A stretch of 64,000 nucleotides of DNA from Cryptomeria japonica (GCF_030272615.1 NC_081405.1:568913095-568977094); one strand, 5' to 3'. Shown: positions 11,806 to 24,189, counted from the stretch's first letter. Notes: generated from the letters alone by a model not told the origin. Made by a program: numbers and translations.

Positions 11806-13170
11806 ATTTCTCTCCTTCAAACACAGGAAAATCAAGAGCGTTACAAATTCCTGGTGGAAGAGTTGTTTTACCTTGCCTATAATTGTCCTAATTCCCAAAC
11901 CATCTATCAACTTAGTGGACATGATTCCTCCCGCTATGGCCAAACTTACACATACCTAAAGGATAACACCTTACCTCCCGATTTATCAAAAAACCAAAAG
12001 AGAAACTTTATTCTCCAATCCTCTCATTTTACTCTTGTCGTGAATACCCTATTTAAACGAGGTCTAGACGGTACTCTTTTAAGATGTCTCGAACAAGAAA
12101 AATCTGAGAAGGCCTTACATGAAGTCCATAATGGCATTTGTGGCACTCATTCAAGTGGTCTTACTCTTTCAAAAAAACTCATACGCTTGGGCTATTATTG
12201 GCCAACTATGGAATGAGATTCTTTTTAGATAGCTAGAACATGCAAATAATGTCAGATCCATGGGAATTTGATTCATGCAACAACACAATAACTTCATGCT
12301 TTAGCAACATCTTGGCCTTTCTGTTAATGGGGTCTTGATCTAGTAGGAAAGATAAATCCTTCTTCATCTAATGGTCACAAATTCATTCTGGTAGCTAGAG
12401 AATATTTTACAAAATGGAGGCAGTACCACTCACAAAGATCACAAGAAAACAAATTGCTGCATTTATCTTGAATTACATCATCTGTCTCTATGGAATACCA
12501 ATGACCATTATTACTGATAATGGGTGACCATTCAAGAATCAAGATGTACAAGAGCTATGTGATAAATTCAAGATCCACCATAGATTCTCCACACCCTATT
12601 ATCCATAAGGAAATGGGTAGGCAGAAGCATATAACAAAACTATTCTAAAAATTCTCAAAAAGATAGTGAACGATGCTAGCGAAGATTGGCATATTCAACT
12701 AAACCCTTCTCTATGGGCCTACCATACCAGTATTCGTGCACCAACAAGTGCCACACCTTTCTCTCTTGTATATGGATCATAAGCCATATTGCAAATAGAA
12801 GTAGAGATGCCTTCTCTACGAGTATCATTAAAAGGTCTCATCCTAGATGAAGAACAACGAGTGTCTAGATTACAAGAGTTAGAATTGATCCATGAACAAA
12901 GACAAAATGCCTTTGATCATTTAAAGGTATATCAATAAAGAATGTGTTGGAGCTATAATCACAGGGTGAAACCACAAATCTTTCAAATGGGGGAACTAGT
13001 GCTAAAAGAAAATCCACACAACCAGGTAGATTGAGAAAAGAAAGGAAAGTTTGAATCAGACTGGTTAGGTCCATTTGTGATAATAGCAGTATCTGGATCA
13101 GGATCATATCAGCTATCAACAAATGATGAAGATCAACTCAAGGAACCCATGAATAGCATGCACCTAAAGA
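11806..13170 (+). pseudogene. Element A pol, second part: H2C2 zinc domain and integrase
   Basis: The open segment 11854-12216 carries the zinc-binding region with LIRLGYYWPTME. Downstream, in a broken frame, are the integrase landmarks CQIHGNLIHA, WGLDLVGKI, a TDNG motif near 12520 and STPYYP near 12595, then a C-terminal domain ending near 13165 (SYNHRVKPQIF, MNSMHLKKF). Several TGG-to-TGA, CAA-to-TAA and CAG-to-TAG stops and at least one indel near 12415 break it. The gene continues the frame lost at 10530 across the inserted inverted-repeat element. It is 5' to an A-rich tract and the GGTGAAAACC block at 13297. Confidence 0.85.
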
Positions 13171-14901
13171 AGTTCTGTCTGAAAAAAGAAAAAAAAATCC
13201 AAAAATAGTGAAAAAGCAAAAAAATCAAAAACAATGAAAAAGAAGAAAAAAAATTTAAAAAGGCCAAAAATAAAAAAAAGTGCAATAAAAACAAACGGTG
13301 AAAACCTGGCAAACAGGCGCTATCTGTCAGCTATCTTTTCCATCTATTAGTTCATGAATTTTTCCACTTGCATTCATTCATTTTCCATCAGTGTTGTTCA
13401 TATCTATCATGAAGCTTTGTACATATGCAGGCATCGTGATTGCTCTCTCACAATGGTTTGGATCATTGGGTATATCATAACAATTTTTTTTCTAGGCTTG
13501 GGGCAAAATCCTGCACTTAGTTGGGAGCAAAATTTTGGATCAATTTTGAGCTTAATCAAATAGGTAGAACAAGCAGTTAGACAACCCTTATCAAGCAAAA
13601 ACTGAAACACATCCAACGGTGAACACAAGATAAAATTATCAACCATCAAACTATCACAAAGTCAGTATAAGCACATTCACACACCTTTTCAATGGATGAT
13701 ATCTTTTGGATAATTATTTTAACATGATTGTTCAAACTTTTCTATATCAATTTTCGCTATCATGATTTCTGAGTAACTCTAGGATGTCTTTAACTAGAGG
13801 AACAAGGAAGGAACATGATATTTTTCTTGTCTGCTGTCTGAAAATTAATCATTAATATGTGCAAATTTGTCTCAGGACATGATCAATGGAATATCATTGA
13901 AGACATTTCCAATTTGTGTGTTGAAATGATTAATACTGTCTGTTTTATGTAAACAACACTTAGGTAATCTTGGTTCAATTATACCTTGATGCTTGTGTTA
14001 ACTTGCTATATCAAAATCCAGGAAAGTAATGCTCGGGTCATCATGGTTTAATTATACCATCAATGTTTGCACTCACTTCCCACATTTAAAAAAGCTCAAT
14101 GATGAAAAAAAGAAATAATCCAGTGACTGGTCCGATCATAGTTTGCATTTCATTGCATTTAGCTTGCATTTCATTCTTGCATGGGATCCCGCATGCTCCT
14201 TTTATCCAAGGTTAAATCTATCACAAGAATCATCAAGGTATAATCATAAGTGTATGCACAATCAGACTAATGACTTATACCTCTACGTATATTGATGACC
14301 CAACAAAAATCTTAAGCTATCCTCTCAACAAAATCAACATCGGCAAATCTAAATCATCCTGCAACCTAATACCAATGAATCATTTAGTTCTTTATCTAAT
14401 AAATCTTATTAATTATGTCAATCGGTTACATCTAATCTATCTTATTATGTCTTATACAAGATGTATCCTTCCTAAAACCAGACATTCGGATCTAGTCTTA
14501 TATAGGATGTATCCTTCCTGAAACCAGGTACTTTTGATCAAGTCTTATACAGGATATATCATTCCTGAAACTAGACGCTTCTAATCAACTTTGTCTTATA
14601 CAGGATGTATCCTTCCTGAAACTAGACTAAATCTCAATCAATCTTATGATATCAAATCAAGTTTTATCAATCAATCATAGTTGTATCATCAAGATCAAAG
14701 AACTCGCATTTTCATCAATCAACATTGGAGAAATCAAATCAATTCTAGTTGGGACATCAATCTCGCAAATCTCAATTCATCTCCCGAGGGGGCATCATCA
14801 TACTACAATCTATCAATCAAGAGCTGGGGCATCCTATCGAACCAATATCAGCATCAAAATAATATTATTCTTTGAATCAATGCATCATCACACCTCACTT
14901 C
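13171..14901 (+). other. 3' untranslated region of element A
   Basis: There is no gene in this 1.7-kb stretch. It begins with an A-rich run (13180-13290), followed by the block GGTGAAAACCTGGCAAACAG at 13297. Further on, a unit containing CTTATACAGGATGTATCC recurs four times at about 48-bp steps (14449-14626). Short open frames such as 14270-14521 are fragments of these repeats. Confidence 0.7.
14449..14626 (+). repeat. Four-copy tandem repeat of about 48 bp
   Basis: Four copies of a block with TCTTATACAGGATGTATCC and CTTCCTGAAACCAGAC begin near 14449, 14495, 14542 and 14593, separated by less conserved spacers. They lie in the A 3' untranslated region. Confidence 0.75.
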
Positions 14902-14915
14902 AAAGAGGGGCAAAA
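14902..14915 (+). other. Polypurine tract of element A
   Basis: AAAGAGGGGCAAAA directly precedes the 3' LTR. The same tract, reverse-complemented, abuts the 3' LTRs of C and D. Confidence 0.88.
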
Positions 14916-16041
14916 TGTATAGACCTTAAAATGGTCTGAAGATAATTAATTAAATAAGCAATTATTTAATTAATCTCCCTCTCCAATTTAATTGAATTCA
15001 TCAACAATTTGATTAAATCCCCCTTTCATCTACTTATCAATAAATCTAAGGATTTATTTAATAGGTTCATTTCATGACCCCCTTTAATTAATTAATTCAA
15101 ATTAATTAATTCCCCCCATCAGATTCATTTCTTCTAAATCCCCTAATTAATTAAAACAAATCAATTATGAGTTGTTGAGATTAATTAGCCTTTTCCTATT
15201 ATTTGAAATTTTAAATTCAAATTCTCCTAACTTCGAACCACCTAACCTAACCCCTTCTAAACCTAACTCATTCCATCTAACCTTGGGTTTAAGTAAATCC
15301 ATCATAGCTTGCACATCCTAACCACCATGTCCCCTTTCCTTGAACACTTTTCTCTCTCATGAGCAAAGCTTTGTGACACTTGTCACTAGGTGTTCCCTTT
15401 CATCTAACCTCTTCTAGAATCCTCTTGACACTTGTCACTAAGTGTTCCCTTTCATTAAACCTCTTCTAGAAGCCTCTTGACACTTGTCACCATAGAGATG
15501 ACAAATGTTCCCTTTATTCCAACCCCTTTTCCTACCAACCTCCAATTTAACCATTGATATCTTCAGACTTATCTTGACCGTTGATTCCTTCCACCAAACC
15601 CCTAGCCTTGGAAATCCTATAAATAGACCCCATCAATAATCATCCCATCTCATTTGCATTCAACCATGTTACTATAAGCATATAGCTCTTAGCAAATCAT
15701 TCTTAGCATTGTTATCATGTTCAATTTTAGCTTAATTGTATCTTCATTCTAGCTTATTTTCTAGAATAATAATGAAATCATGTAGCTTAATCATGCTATC
15801 ATTGCTAGCTTATGCATATTCATCATTTAAATCCTCCATTTAAGTATATTCAAGTCACTGGAATTTGCATAACTAGATCTAAGAGAAAAATTCATACTCG
15901 CATTTACTAGGAAGCAATAGATTGATTAGCTATGGTTTTATCTTTCGTTGATTAATTTTCTAGCCATTGCTTGTAATTATTTATTGAGTGTTTTGTGTTG
16001 TAGTTGTAGGTATAATAGGTACACACTTCATAGGAAAGACA
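14916..16041 (+). repeat. 3' LTR of Gypsy element A
   Basis: The 1126-bp LTR starts TGTATAGACC and ends AAAGACA. It matches the 5' LTR of A but lacks the nested solo LTR. A TATAAATA box is at 15618-15625, and the CTTGTCACTAAGTGTTCCC repeat is at 15370-15500. The sequence on the right is not a primer-binding site but the continuation of element B. Confidence 0.9.
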
Positions 16042-18275
16042 ATGATCATGTCGATTGCATCCATTCATCCATCATTTATACCATGGCTTGTTATTGATCT
16101 GCAATCAGGGTTATTACTTCATGTGTCCCACATCACGCTTTCATACCAACATCTAACTAGGGGCAAATGTTCTTAAACCTACTAATGGGCCTGGATTCTT
16201 CATTTCTTGTGATTGATTAAGTTTCTCTATCAAAAAATATCTTGAAATAATACCAAAAACATTCATAAAATCTTAGAAAAACCCAAAAACATTCACAACA
16301 TTCAAAAAAACAAAAACATGAAAATCAATCAAAAACATTGCAAAGTATATTATATATTGTACATACACATCGCAAAGTATATTATTTATTGTACAGACAC
16401 ATCACAAAAGACTCAAAACAATATTTTGAGCTACTCAAATGATGACCACCTGTCAAATCAACCAACCAATCAAAACATCTGCACACAACCATATTCACAA
16501 GGATGCATCCTTCCCCACAAAAAAAATATGGTAACATTTTCTTTGACAATAAAATATTGTTTGGCTACTATGCACTTGGTCTATTATTTATTTATTTATA
16601 TCAGGTTCCTACGCTACTTTAGGATATCCACAAGTGATTAGGGTAGCCGGGATGGTTCCAAATATCTTTTTCTTTGTTTGTTGTCTGAGGATTGTTCCAA
16701 TAAAGTTCTGGGGCATATACTAATGGTGTCTACGTGGGAAGTTCACTAAGCTATGCGATTTTATACATAAATACAGTCATGAATCACTATGTCTTACTGA
16801 CTACAATGTATACCTCTACCATTTGTACATTAACGAGAATGGAGGGGAACTTTCCTTGTCAACGATGTTTGCTTATAGGTGAAGCGGTCAAACTTGGTTT
16901 CTGATATCTTAGCCAAGATCAATACTACCATTCTCAATGATGAAAATTAAGCACTATAAATAAACCATGGATCATCATTTCATCTCATCTGTTTATATTG
17001 CATTCCGTTGTATACCACCCATCCATTTGCTCATTCATTGTTCATATCTATCATTCGCATGCAATTAATTTAGGTTTCTATGAGAAAGATAAGTCTATCA
17101 AATTTGTCTTGGGTAAAATCACTTCGGATTTCTCTGATACATCATCTCACATCTCTATTCCATATATACATTTTCTCATCAAACTTGACATTCATGTATC
17201 ATGTAGGAATGACATTATCATTTAGTTACTTTCATTAACTCGTGAAAGTGCATTCATTCCTTCATTTAAGTGCATTTAGTTGCATTTATTTATTAAATGC
17301 ATTTATTACCATTTAGTTACATTTCAAATTATTCAATCATTTATATACATAGTAAGTGCATTCATCCCCTCATTTAAAAGTTCATTTATTAATTAAGTTG
17401 CATTCATCTGATCATTAAAATACATTCATGATCATTTAGTTTCATCATGCACGTTCATTCAATAACATTTACTAACATTAAGTGCATTTATCCCTTCATT
17501 TAAAAGTACATTTATTCATTAAATGCATTCATTCATCATCATTTACTTACATTAAGTATATATATTCATCACATACATTCATTCCTTCATTTAGTTGCAT
17601 TTTTATTTATTAGGTGCATTCAAATCAATAAAGTGCACTTATTTACTCCTTTAAGTGCAATCATTTTATTCATTTTAAGTGCATTTGTTTATCCATCATC
17701 AAGTACATTAATCTATCCATTTAGGGCATTCATTTAAAAACATAAAACATAACATTTTCATAAACATTTCATTCATTTAGATTCATCTTAAAAACATGCA
17801 TAGTTTACTCATATCATTCATATAATTATCTTATCATTTCAACATGTACAATATTATATATCAAAAATCATCATCATTTCATCACATTAATATCATTACA
17901 AAAGAATCATCCATTTATTAACCTGCATCCACATATTAGCAAATCACCTATACCATACATATAGCAATCATATAATCAACATGTGCATCTAGAAAGTAAA
18001 CATCTCCATATCATATCATCACCAAAAAAATGAGATCTCATCATATATCACATAAAAAAGAACACATGTATTAGAGTACAATGATGTCTAAAAATATTGG
18101 CTAGCAAATAGCCATCCAAGTATCAGTCTAGTAACAATGCAAAAATGCATATAAACACCTCAAATGACACTCTGGCCAAATGCTGCTCCCCCACCACCCA
18201 CACCACCACTACTCTGACCCCTCTGTGACCACTCTAACCTCGCTCACCGCATTGACAAAACTGGTCAATCTAGAA
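16042..18275 (+). other. Continuation of B 3' region and unassigned sequence
   Basis: After A ends, the sequence resembles the A 3' untranslated region in several words (TTGTTCATATCTATCAT near 17040, a TCTTTGTTTGTTGTCTGAGG block near 16670), so it is probably the rest of B. I find no gene and cannot recognise the B 3' LTR. The part from 17225 to 17770 is a degenerate repeat. A C-rich patch (CCCCCACCACCCACACC) lies near 18190. Confidence 0.45.
17225..17770 (+). repeat. Degenerate TGCATTTATTCATTTA repeat tract
   Basis: Variants of GTGCATTCATTCATTTA recur every 15-35 bp for over 500 bp, with words such as AAGTGCATTTA and TTCATTTAGTTGCATTTA. Spacing is irregular, so this is a decayed satellite-like tract rather than a clean tandem array. 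Confidence 0.7.
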
Positions 18276-19570
18276 AACTGGTATATGTGCTAAGGTTTGT
18301 CATTGATGTCCAACACCTACCGATGAAGACACTAACCGAAGTAGTGGTATAGGTAAAGTGGTGTTGCTTTTTAGTAAGCAATAATGAATGGAAACAACAT
18401 TGGTATTCGATGATCAAAGAGTACTTCAATTCAAGGAAAGATAAAGTAAGTCAACTAATCTATCATTTAGGAAGATCGATCACTTTGATGATGGTGAAGT
18501 CACAAAAGGTGACTCAGGAAAGGAAAATTGTTTGCTCCAACCAACTGGTAACTCACTGGCAAACAGGGGAGAGACATGATGCTGGCTCAACAAACTGATA
18601 ACCAAAGAATGGACCGATAAAGTGAGAAGTGTAGTTAAATACCAATACACCAGTATGACAAGAGGAAGACAGGCGGTCATCATAAATCTCTGACCAGTGA
18701 TCGTCCATTTAGTTGCGGTGGCAAAGAATGGGTTGGTAAGCTTGTATCTATGCCAAATCATTTGTTGGTAAAGTTAATTTTTAGTTATCATGTAGTCAAG
18801 AATGATTACATGTGGATTCTCTAGTTTGCATTTATTTGACTGAACATGACTCAGAGGCTTCTATCGTTGGGATATGCAGTGGAAAAACTAATTGAACACT
18901 TGGTGGAATTGCTGAAAGTTATGTAGACAAAGAGTAGGAGATTTTGAATTTGAAATCTTCTAAAATTATTGATTGATCTGATTGAGGATATGCCTATAGG
19001 TGTCGATAGAAGATGTATAAAGAGTTGTGGAGCTCTTTCTGAAAGTTTTGATCATGAAATTTGAAACAAGGAAATCTTATTTAAGGCAAGCCGAGGTGAA
19101 GAGAAGAGTGAGAGGAAGTGCTAAGAGATATTAGCATAGTTGAGTGTGTGTGTGTGAGATCAACTAAGTATAGAGTTGACAGATAGAGAACCGACAGGGT
19201 GTGGAGCCAAAGAACAAAGAACCAACAAAGGGCAGAGCCACAGGTCAAAGAACCGGTTGAGGGTAAAGTTGAAGGACACTAGAATGACAGAGTGCAGAGC
19301 CAAAGGTCTGAGAACCAATTGAGGGTAAAGCCTAAGGATAGCGAACCAACAGAGTGCAAAGCCAAAGGTCAGAGGACTGATGGAGTGTAGTGCTAAAGGA
19401 GAGGTGACTGGCTGAGTGAATAGCCGAAGGTGTAACAAGGAAACCGCTGTTGTGCAAAGAAGACACAACTGGTGTGTATTGAATAGAATGCATGTTGATA
19501 TTTGATCAAGCTATTAGTAGCTAATTCAACAGATCATCCATATATTTCTTTCTAACAACTACAACATAAA
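18276..19570 (+). repeat. Left part of the 5' LTR of Copia element X
   Basis: The start (AACTGGTATATGTGC, then TTTGTCATTGATGTCCAACACC) resembles the starts of the Y LTR and the solo LTR at 3781, with the terminal TGTTGG mutated. The right end is the ATAAA target duplication of Y at 19566-19570. The LTR resumes at 60499 and ends at 60947 in front of an initiator-Met-tRNA-type primer-binding site. I see no gene. It contains a 31-bp tandem repeat (19187-19434) and a short (TG)n run near 19145. The exact left boundary is uncertain. Confidence 0.6.
19187..19434 (+). repeat. 31-bp tandem repeat, about eight copies
   Basis: Units of the form AGAACC-ACAGAGTGCAGAGCC-AAGGTCA recur eight times with a period of about 31 bp and moderate divergence. 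They lie in the U3-like part of the X LTR, upstream of where transcription would start. Confidence 0.75.
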
Positions 19571-20607
19571 TGTTGGTATTTTGGTATGGTTTTGTCATTG
19601 ATGTCAGCACCTACTAAAACACTAAGATCCAGCAGCATTCACCAGCAAGCCAGTAACTATTGCAAAATTACTGGTATATGGTTCACCGTTAGGATATAAT
19701 GATCATCGGCACTTGGAATGATATGGAAGACACCTGGTAATGTCAAAGACATTGTATGGACACTTTGTTTTGAAGAATAAATCATAGGTATACTCATATT
19801 TGCATATTTGCTTCTACCGGCAAATAGGTCCAGGGTTACCTAGGGTTACACCAGTAGGTTTATCTTTTCCAAATCAACATGGCACACTATGGAGATGATT
19901 AAATATTGTTGTAAATGCTTTAAGCCAACACGTTTAACTAGTTATTGCATCAGATACTATATTGTTTGTAAAATGCTTTTATTGTAATATCTTGTAGAGC
20001 CGACCTACTAAAATTGGTCTTAGGTTATGGTATGAATGTAAGATCTTAATTATAAGATCAAGTGTGGAATGCGAAGAACGTATATTGTGAAGAGATATGT
20101 GAGATTAAGCAAAACTATACATGAAGACATCATTTGAAGGTGAAGCTAGGGTTTTGTGAAGGCATATCAGCATTACACTGGTACTAAATCCAACATATGA
20201 AGATGCTATTTCAAGCAGTACATTGTTATTGGATTTAACCAGCCAAGTTGTAGTCAGTGTGACTCCCATTTGTGTTTGAGAAGTGAACTCTAGGCACATG
20301 GCCTTTCTGCATGTGCAGACCCCATTTATGTACACTTACTATCTGTAGTAGTATCATCTAATTGTGGGTAAGGTTTCCCACCATGGTTTTTCCCCTTACA
20401 GGGTTTCCACATACAAATATTAGTGTTATGTGTTTATGTTTCATGCATTAATCTTTACCGATATAGCAATTAACTGTCAACACTGTCTACCGGCATACTT
20501 AACTGGTTTACCGGTATTAAACATTAAGTAGGTTAAGTTGTTTTTGGTTTGAATTTATTAGACAACTGATTCACCGCCCCCCTCTCAGTTGTCTCTGGGA
20601 CCTAACA
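19571..20607 (+). repeat. 5' LTR of Copia element Y
   Basis: The 1037-bp LTR starts TGTTGGTATTTTGG and ends ACCTAACA, directly before the primer-binding site. It matches the 3' LTR at 59461-60498. ATAAA at 19566-19570 and 60499-60503 is the target duplication. A block with CATGG-CCC-GGG-CCAC lies at 20382-20410. The C-loop hairpin has a perfect 10-bp stem, AGACAACTGA/TCAGTTGTCT (20560-20594). Confidence 0.9.
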
Positions 20608-20609
20608 AT

Positions 20610-20621
20610 TGGTATTAGAGC
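20610..20621 (+). other. Primer-binding site of element Y
   Basis: TGGTATTAGAGC follows the LTR. The usual plant Copia site, complementary to initiator Met tRNA, is TGGTATCAGAGC, which E and X carry. Y therefore shows one C-to-T change. Confidence 0.88.
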
Positions 20622-20663
20622 CAAGTCCTCTTTCGTAGAAGTTTAACATCTTGAGGAGATCCA

Positions 20664-23099
20664 ATGGCTACTAATTATTTCAGGAAGGACAGTCCTAAGC
20701 TTGATGGAACCAACTATGGGATATGGAAGATCAGAATGGAAACACATCTGAATTGCATTGGAAAGGACATCTGAGATGTTACAAAGAATGGTTATATTGC
20801 TGCTACTCCAGGTCAACCTGCTCCACCTAACCTGACAAAAGATGAAGAAAATGATTGCAAAGCAAGAGAAGCACTTTTGAGCGCATTATCAGATCAGCAA
20901 ATCATGGGACTATCAGATAGGCCTACTACTAAAGCTATTTGGGATCATTTGGAAACATTGAATGAAGGAGATTCCACAGTCAAAACTGCAAAACTTGAAA
21001 GCTTCCGAGTCAGGTATGAACATCTGAAAATGGAAGAAGATGAAAGGATTTCTGCTTTTATGGAAAGAGTAAATGAAATTGTTTTGGGTATTAAATGTTG
21101 TGGAGGAACCTTAAGTGAGGATGAAATTGTTTCAAAAGTTTTAAAAGGATTGCCACCAGCATACAAAATGAAGGTTACTGCTATAAATGAATTAAGAACA
21201 ATGCCTAATACATCAGTAACTAGGGATACATTGATTGGAAAACTTTCAGCTTTTGAAATTAAGGAATTTGGTCTTGTTGCTACTATAATGACAGATTTGG
21301 CCTTTAAAGCATCAACATCATCTACTCCATCATTTGACAAATCAGATTGGAAAGCCTTTTTTGCAAGAGAACTTGAAGAACTTGAAGCACTATCTGCAAA
21401 GAAAATGCCTAAAGGTCTAGTTGGGAGTAAGTATGAAGGTAAAGCACCTTTTAAATGTTTTAATTGCAATAAGATTGGTCACATGGCTTCAAGATGCCCT
21501 GATAGACACGCTAGACTAAGAGAAGAAGCTAGAAGGACATACAAGCCTAATCCTGAATATCAGAGATACAGATTTAAGAAGAACAAAGAAAAATCTTATT
21601 ACATTGCTGATGAAGGTGTGAATAATGATTCGGAAGAGGATCCGATAGACAATGGATGGGTTTTTGTTGTTATAACAGAAGATAAACCGACACCTACTAC
21701 TCAACCCATAGAACAAGCCCTTGCAGCTAAAATTGAAGTAAAAGATGAATGGATCATTGACTCAGGATGCTCACATCATATGATAGGAGACAAAGTTAAA
21801 TTCTTGAACTTTCAAGAATACAATGGAGGTTTAGTAAGATTTGGATATGACAAAGCCTATTCAATCAAAGGTAAGGGTACAATATCTCTTGATGGTAAGC
21901 ATAACACTGACAATGTCTACTATGTTGAAGGATTAAAGCATAATCTTTCAAGTGTTGGTCAATTAGTTGAGAAAGGATTTCAGTTACAATTCAAAAATGG
22001 AAAATGCAAAATCATGAATAGAACTGTTTTAGAAATTGGAACTGGTAATCAGACTAGAGGTAATATCTTTCATTTGAATAACAGTGAAAAGACATGCTTG
22101 ATTGCACATATAGATGAAAGTTGGTTATAACATAAGAGACTCTATCATGTAAACTTTGATTGCATGGTAAAGATCAGTACTACTAAGGCAGTTAGAGATC
22201 TACCCAAAATTATGAAACCTCAGAATACAACATGTAAGGAATGTCAATTTGGAAAATAGATTAGAGCTAGTTTCAAAAGTATTCCAGAAAAATCCAATAA
22301 TGCTCTTGATTTGATTCACACTGATTTATGTGGTCCAGCTAGAACTAAAAGCTTACAAGGTGATAGATATTTCATGCTAATTATTGATGATTATTCTAGA
22401 ATGGTTGGGTTACTTTTCTCAGAGAAAAATCAAAAGCACTTGGAAAGTTCAAACTATTCAAAGCAATGGTTGAAAATGAAACCAGTAAGAAAATCAAATG
22501 TTTAAGATCAGATCAAGGAGGAGAATTCACATCTAAAAACTTTAATACATTCTGTGAAGTGAATGGAATCAGAAGACAGCTATCAGCACCTCAGAACCTC
22601 AGCAAAATAGAGTTGTTGAAAGGAAAAACAAAACTATCTTGGATGCAACAAGAACTATGTTATCAGAAGCAAATTTACCACATGTTTATTGGAGAGAAGT
22701 AGTAAGCACAACAGTCTATACATTTAACAAAGTTCACATCAAAGGTGAAGCCGGTAAGACCCCTCATGAACTATGGTTTGGTATTACTCCTACTCTTAAA
22801 TATTTCAGAATATTTGGAAGTAAATGTTACATTAGAAGAGATGAGTATATTGGAAAATTTGATCCTAGAAGTGATGAAGGAATATTTTTAGGGTATTCAT
22901 CTAAGAGTAAAGCATATAGATGTTTTAACAAGAGATTGCAGAAAATTGTTGAAAGCACAAATGTAAAGATTGATGAACAATTCAGAAGAACTTCAAGGTA
23001 CATAGATTCTGAACTGACAAAAAAAATTCTAATAAATGAACCTACACTGAATCCACCAGTACAGAGTGAAGATCCAGTTACAACTATTTATGGTGAAAA
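20664..23099 (+). pseudogene. Copia element Y gag-protease-integrase, 5' part of pol
   Basis: The ATG at 20664 is in frame with the long open stretch 20877-22130; a stop at 20772 replaces a probable Trp or Arg. Domains in order: gag (UBN2-like), zinc knuckle CFNCNKIGHMASRC near 21455, aspartic protease [14 protein letters not shown] near 21750, GAG-pre-integrase region near 22120-22260, then integrase from DLCGP (22322) through SDQGGEF (22505) and, after indels near 22470 and 22600, the VVERKN segment with the catalytic Glu. The sequence continues with FLGYSSKSKAYRCF and stops at the C insertion (23099). The linker and most of the reverse transcriptase are missing; the frame resumes at 58069 just after the RT active-site region. 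It is not functional. Confidence 0.88.
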
Positions 23100-23861
23100 T
23101 GGATAACAATAATAACGATATTGAAAGGCTAAATGAATTCAACCACAAAACCCTAGCCTAACAACAACAAAGATCCACCATAACATATGAAGATTACCTA
23201 AGACAATGCAAATCAAATGAAATCACAAAGATTATACCATCACATGTCCAATAGGGTTTGGATCTCCATTCTTCCTATCTCCATTGATCTTGCTTGATAT
23301 ATTTGCTCTCAGATTTTATGTGCACAAGAGCTCAACAAAGAACGAAATATGGTTGCAAGTAGGATCACCTATGTTCAAAAGCGTAGTGTAGTCAAGTAGT
23401 CAATGGGGGGGGTTTGATAATGAAGGAAGCATCTCCTTATATAAAAGACACTATATGAAATGAAGGGATAAGATTGAGAGGTGTAAAAGGAGGTCGACTA
23501 TGATTAGAGGGTAGGTAAAAGAAATAATAAAATAATGAAAGGGGTAGGTAGTGTATGAATTAAGAGATGAATGACATGTGTCAAGGGTAGAAAAGGTTAA
23601 TGAATTAATTAAATAAATAAAGATTTATTTAATTAATAGAAGGAGTGAGATCAATTAAATAAATAAGATATTTATTTAATTTAAGAAAAGGATAATTTAA
23701 ATAAATAAATGTATTTATTTAAATGAGAAATAAGGCTAGAAGAGGATAAATGAATTAATTAAATAAATAAAGATTTATTTAATTAATAGAAGAATTAAGC
23801 TTAGATAATTAAATAAATAAAATATTTATTTAATTAGACTGGACAATTTTGGGTGTCTACA
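23100..23861 (-). repeat. 3' LTR of Gypsy element C
   Basis: Read on the minus strand, the 762-bp LTR starts TGTAGACACCC after the polypurine tract and ends at the Y junction (TTATCCA). A TATA-like TATATAAGG lies on the minus strand near 23437-23446. AT-rich blocks with AAATAAATAAAGATTTATTT are duplicated at about 23600 and 23765. The 5' LTR of C is missing, so the pair cannot be compared. Confidence 0.75.
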
Positions 23862-23875
23862 TTTTGCCCCTCTTT
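23862..23875 (-). other. Polypurine tract of element C
   Basis: On the minus strand, AAAGAGGGGCAAAA abuts the LTR start, as in A and D. Confidence 0.85.
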
Positions 23876-24101
23876 GAGACAATGAGGCTCGTCGCGTTGT
23901 TTCAAAGAAGATAAGATGAACTGATACAAAGTTTCCCCAAAATGGGAATGATATGCCCCCTCAAGAGATTGGATGAATATGTCTGAAAAGAACGCAGACA
24001 ATCTCTCGATAAGAAAGACGGGATAGAATGGACTGACCGGATAAAGTGACAGAGTCATGGGATAATGAAGACTAACTTGGGAAACGAGGGCTAGGGCAGT
24101 C

Positions 24102-24110
24102 TATAAGATA
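24102..24110 (+). promoter_or_regulatory. TATA box of the antisense PMD gene in C
   Basis: TATAAGATA lies 88 bases before the exon 1 ATG at 24190. The D copy has a TATA box 81 bases before its ATG, which supports a real core promoter for this plus-strand gene. Confidence 0.5.
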
Positions 24111-24189
24111 GACCATGAGGGAAATACATCCTCATTGTCATCTACACCTCCAAGAGATTAGAGTGCAGAGAGAGAAAAGAGCAGCAGCG

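Noticed and set aside
19141-19157. (TG)n microsatellite
   Set aside because: It is too short to be of interest.
20945-21469. 174-codon minus-strand frame
   Set aside because: It is antisense to the Y gag, which has clear domains.
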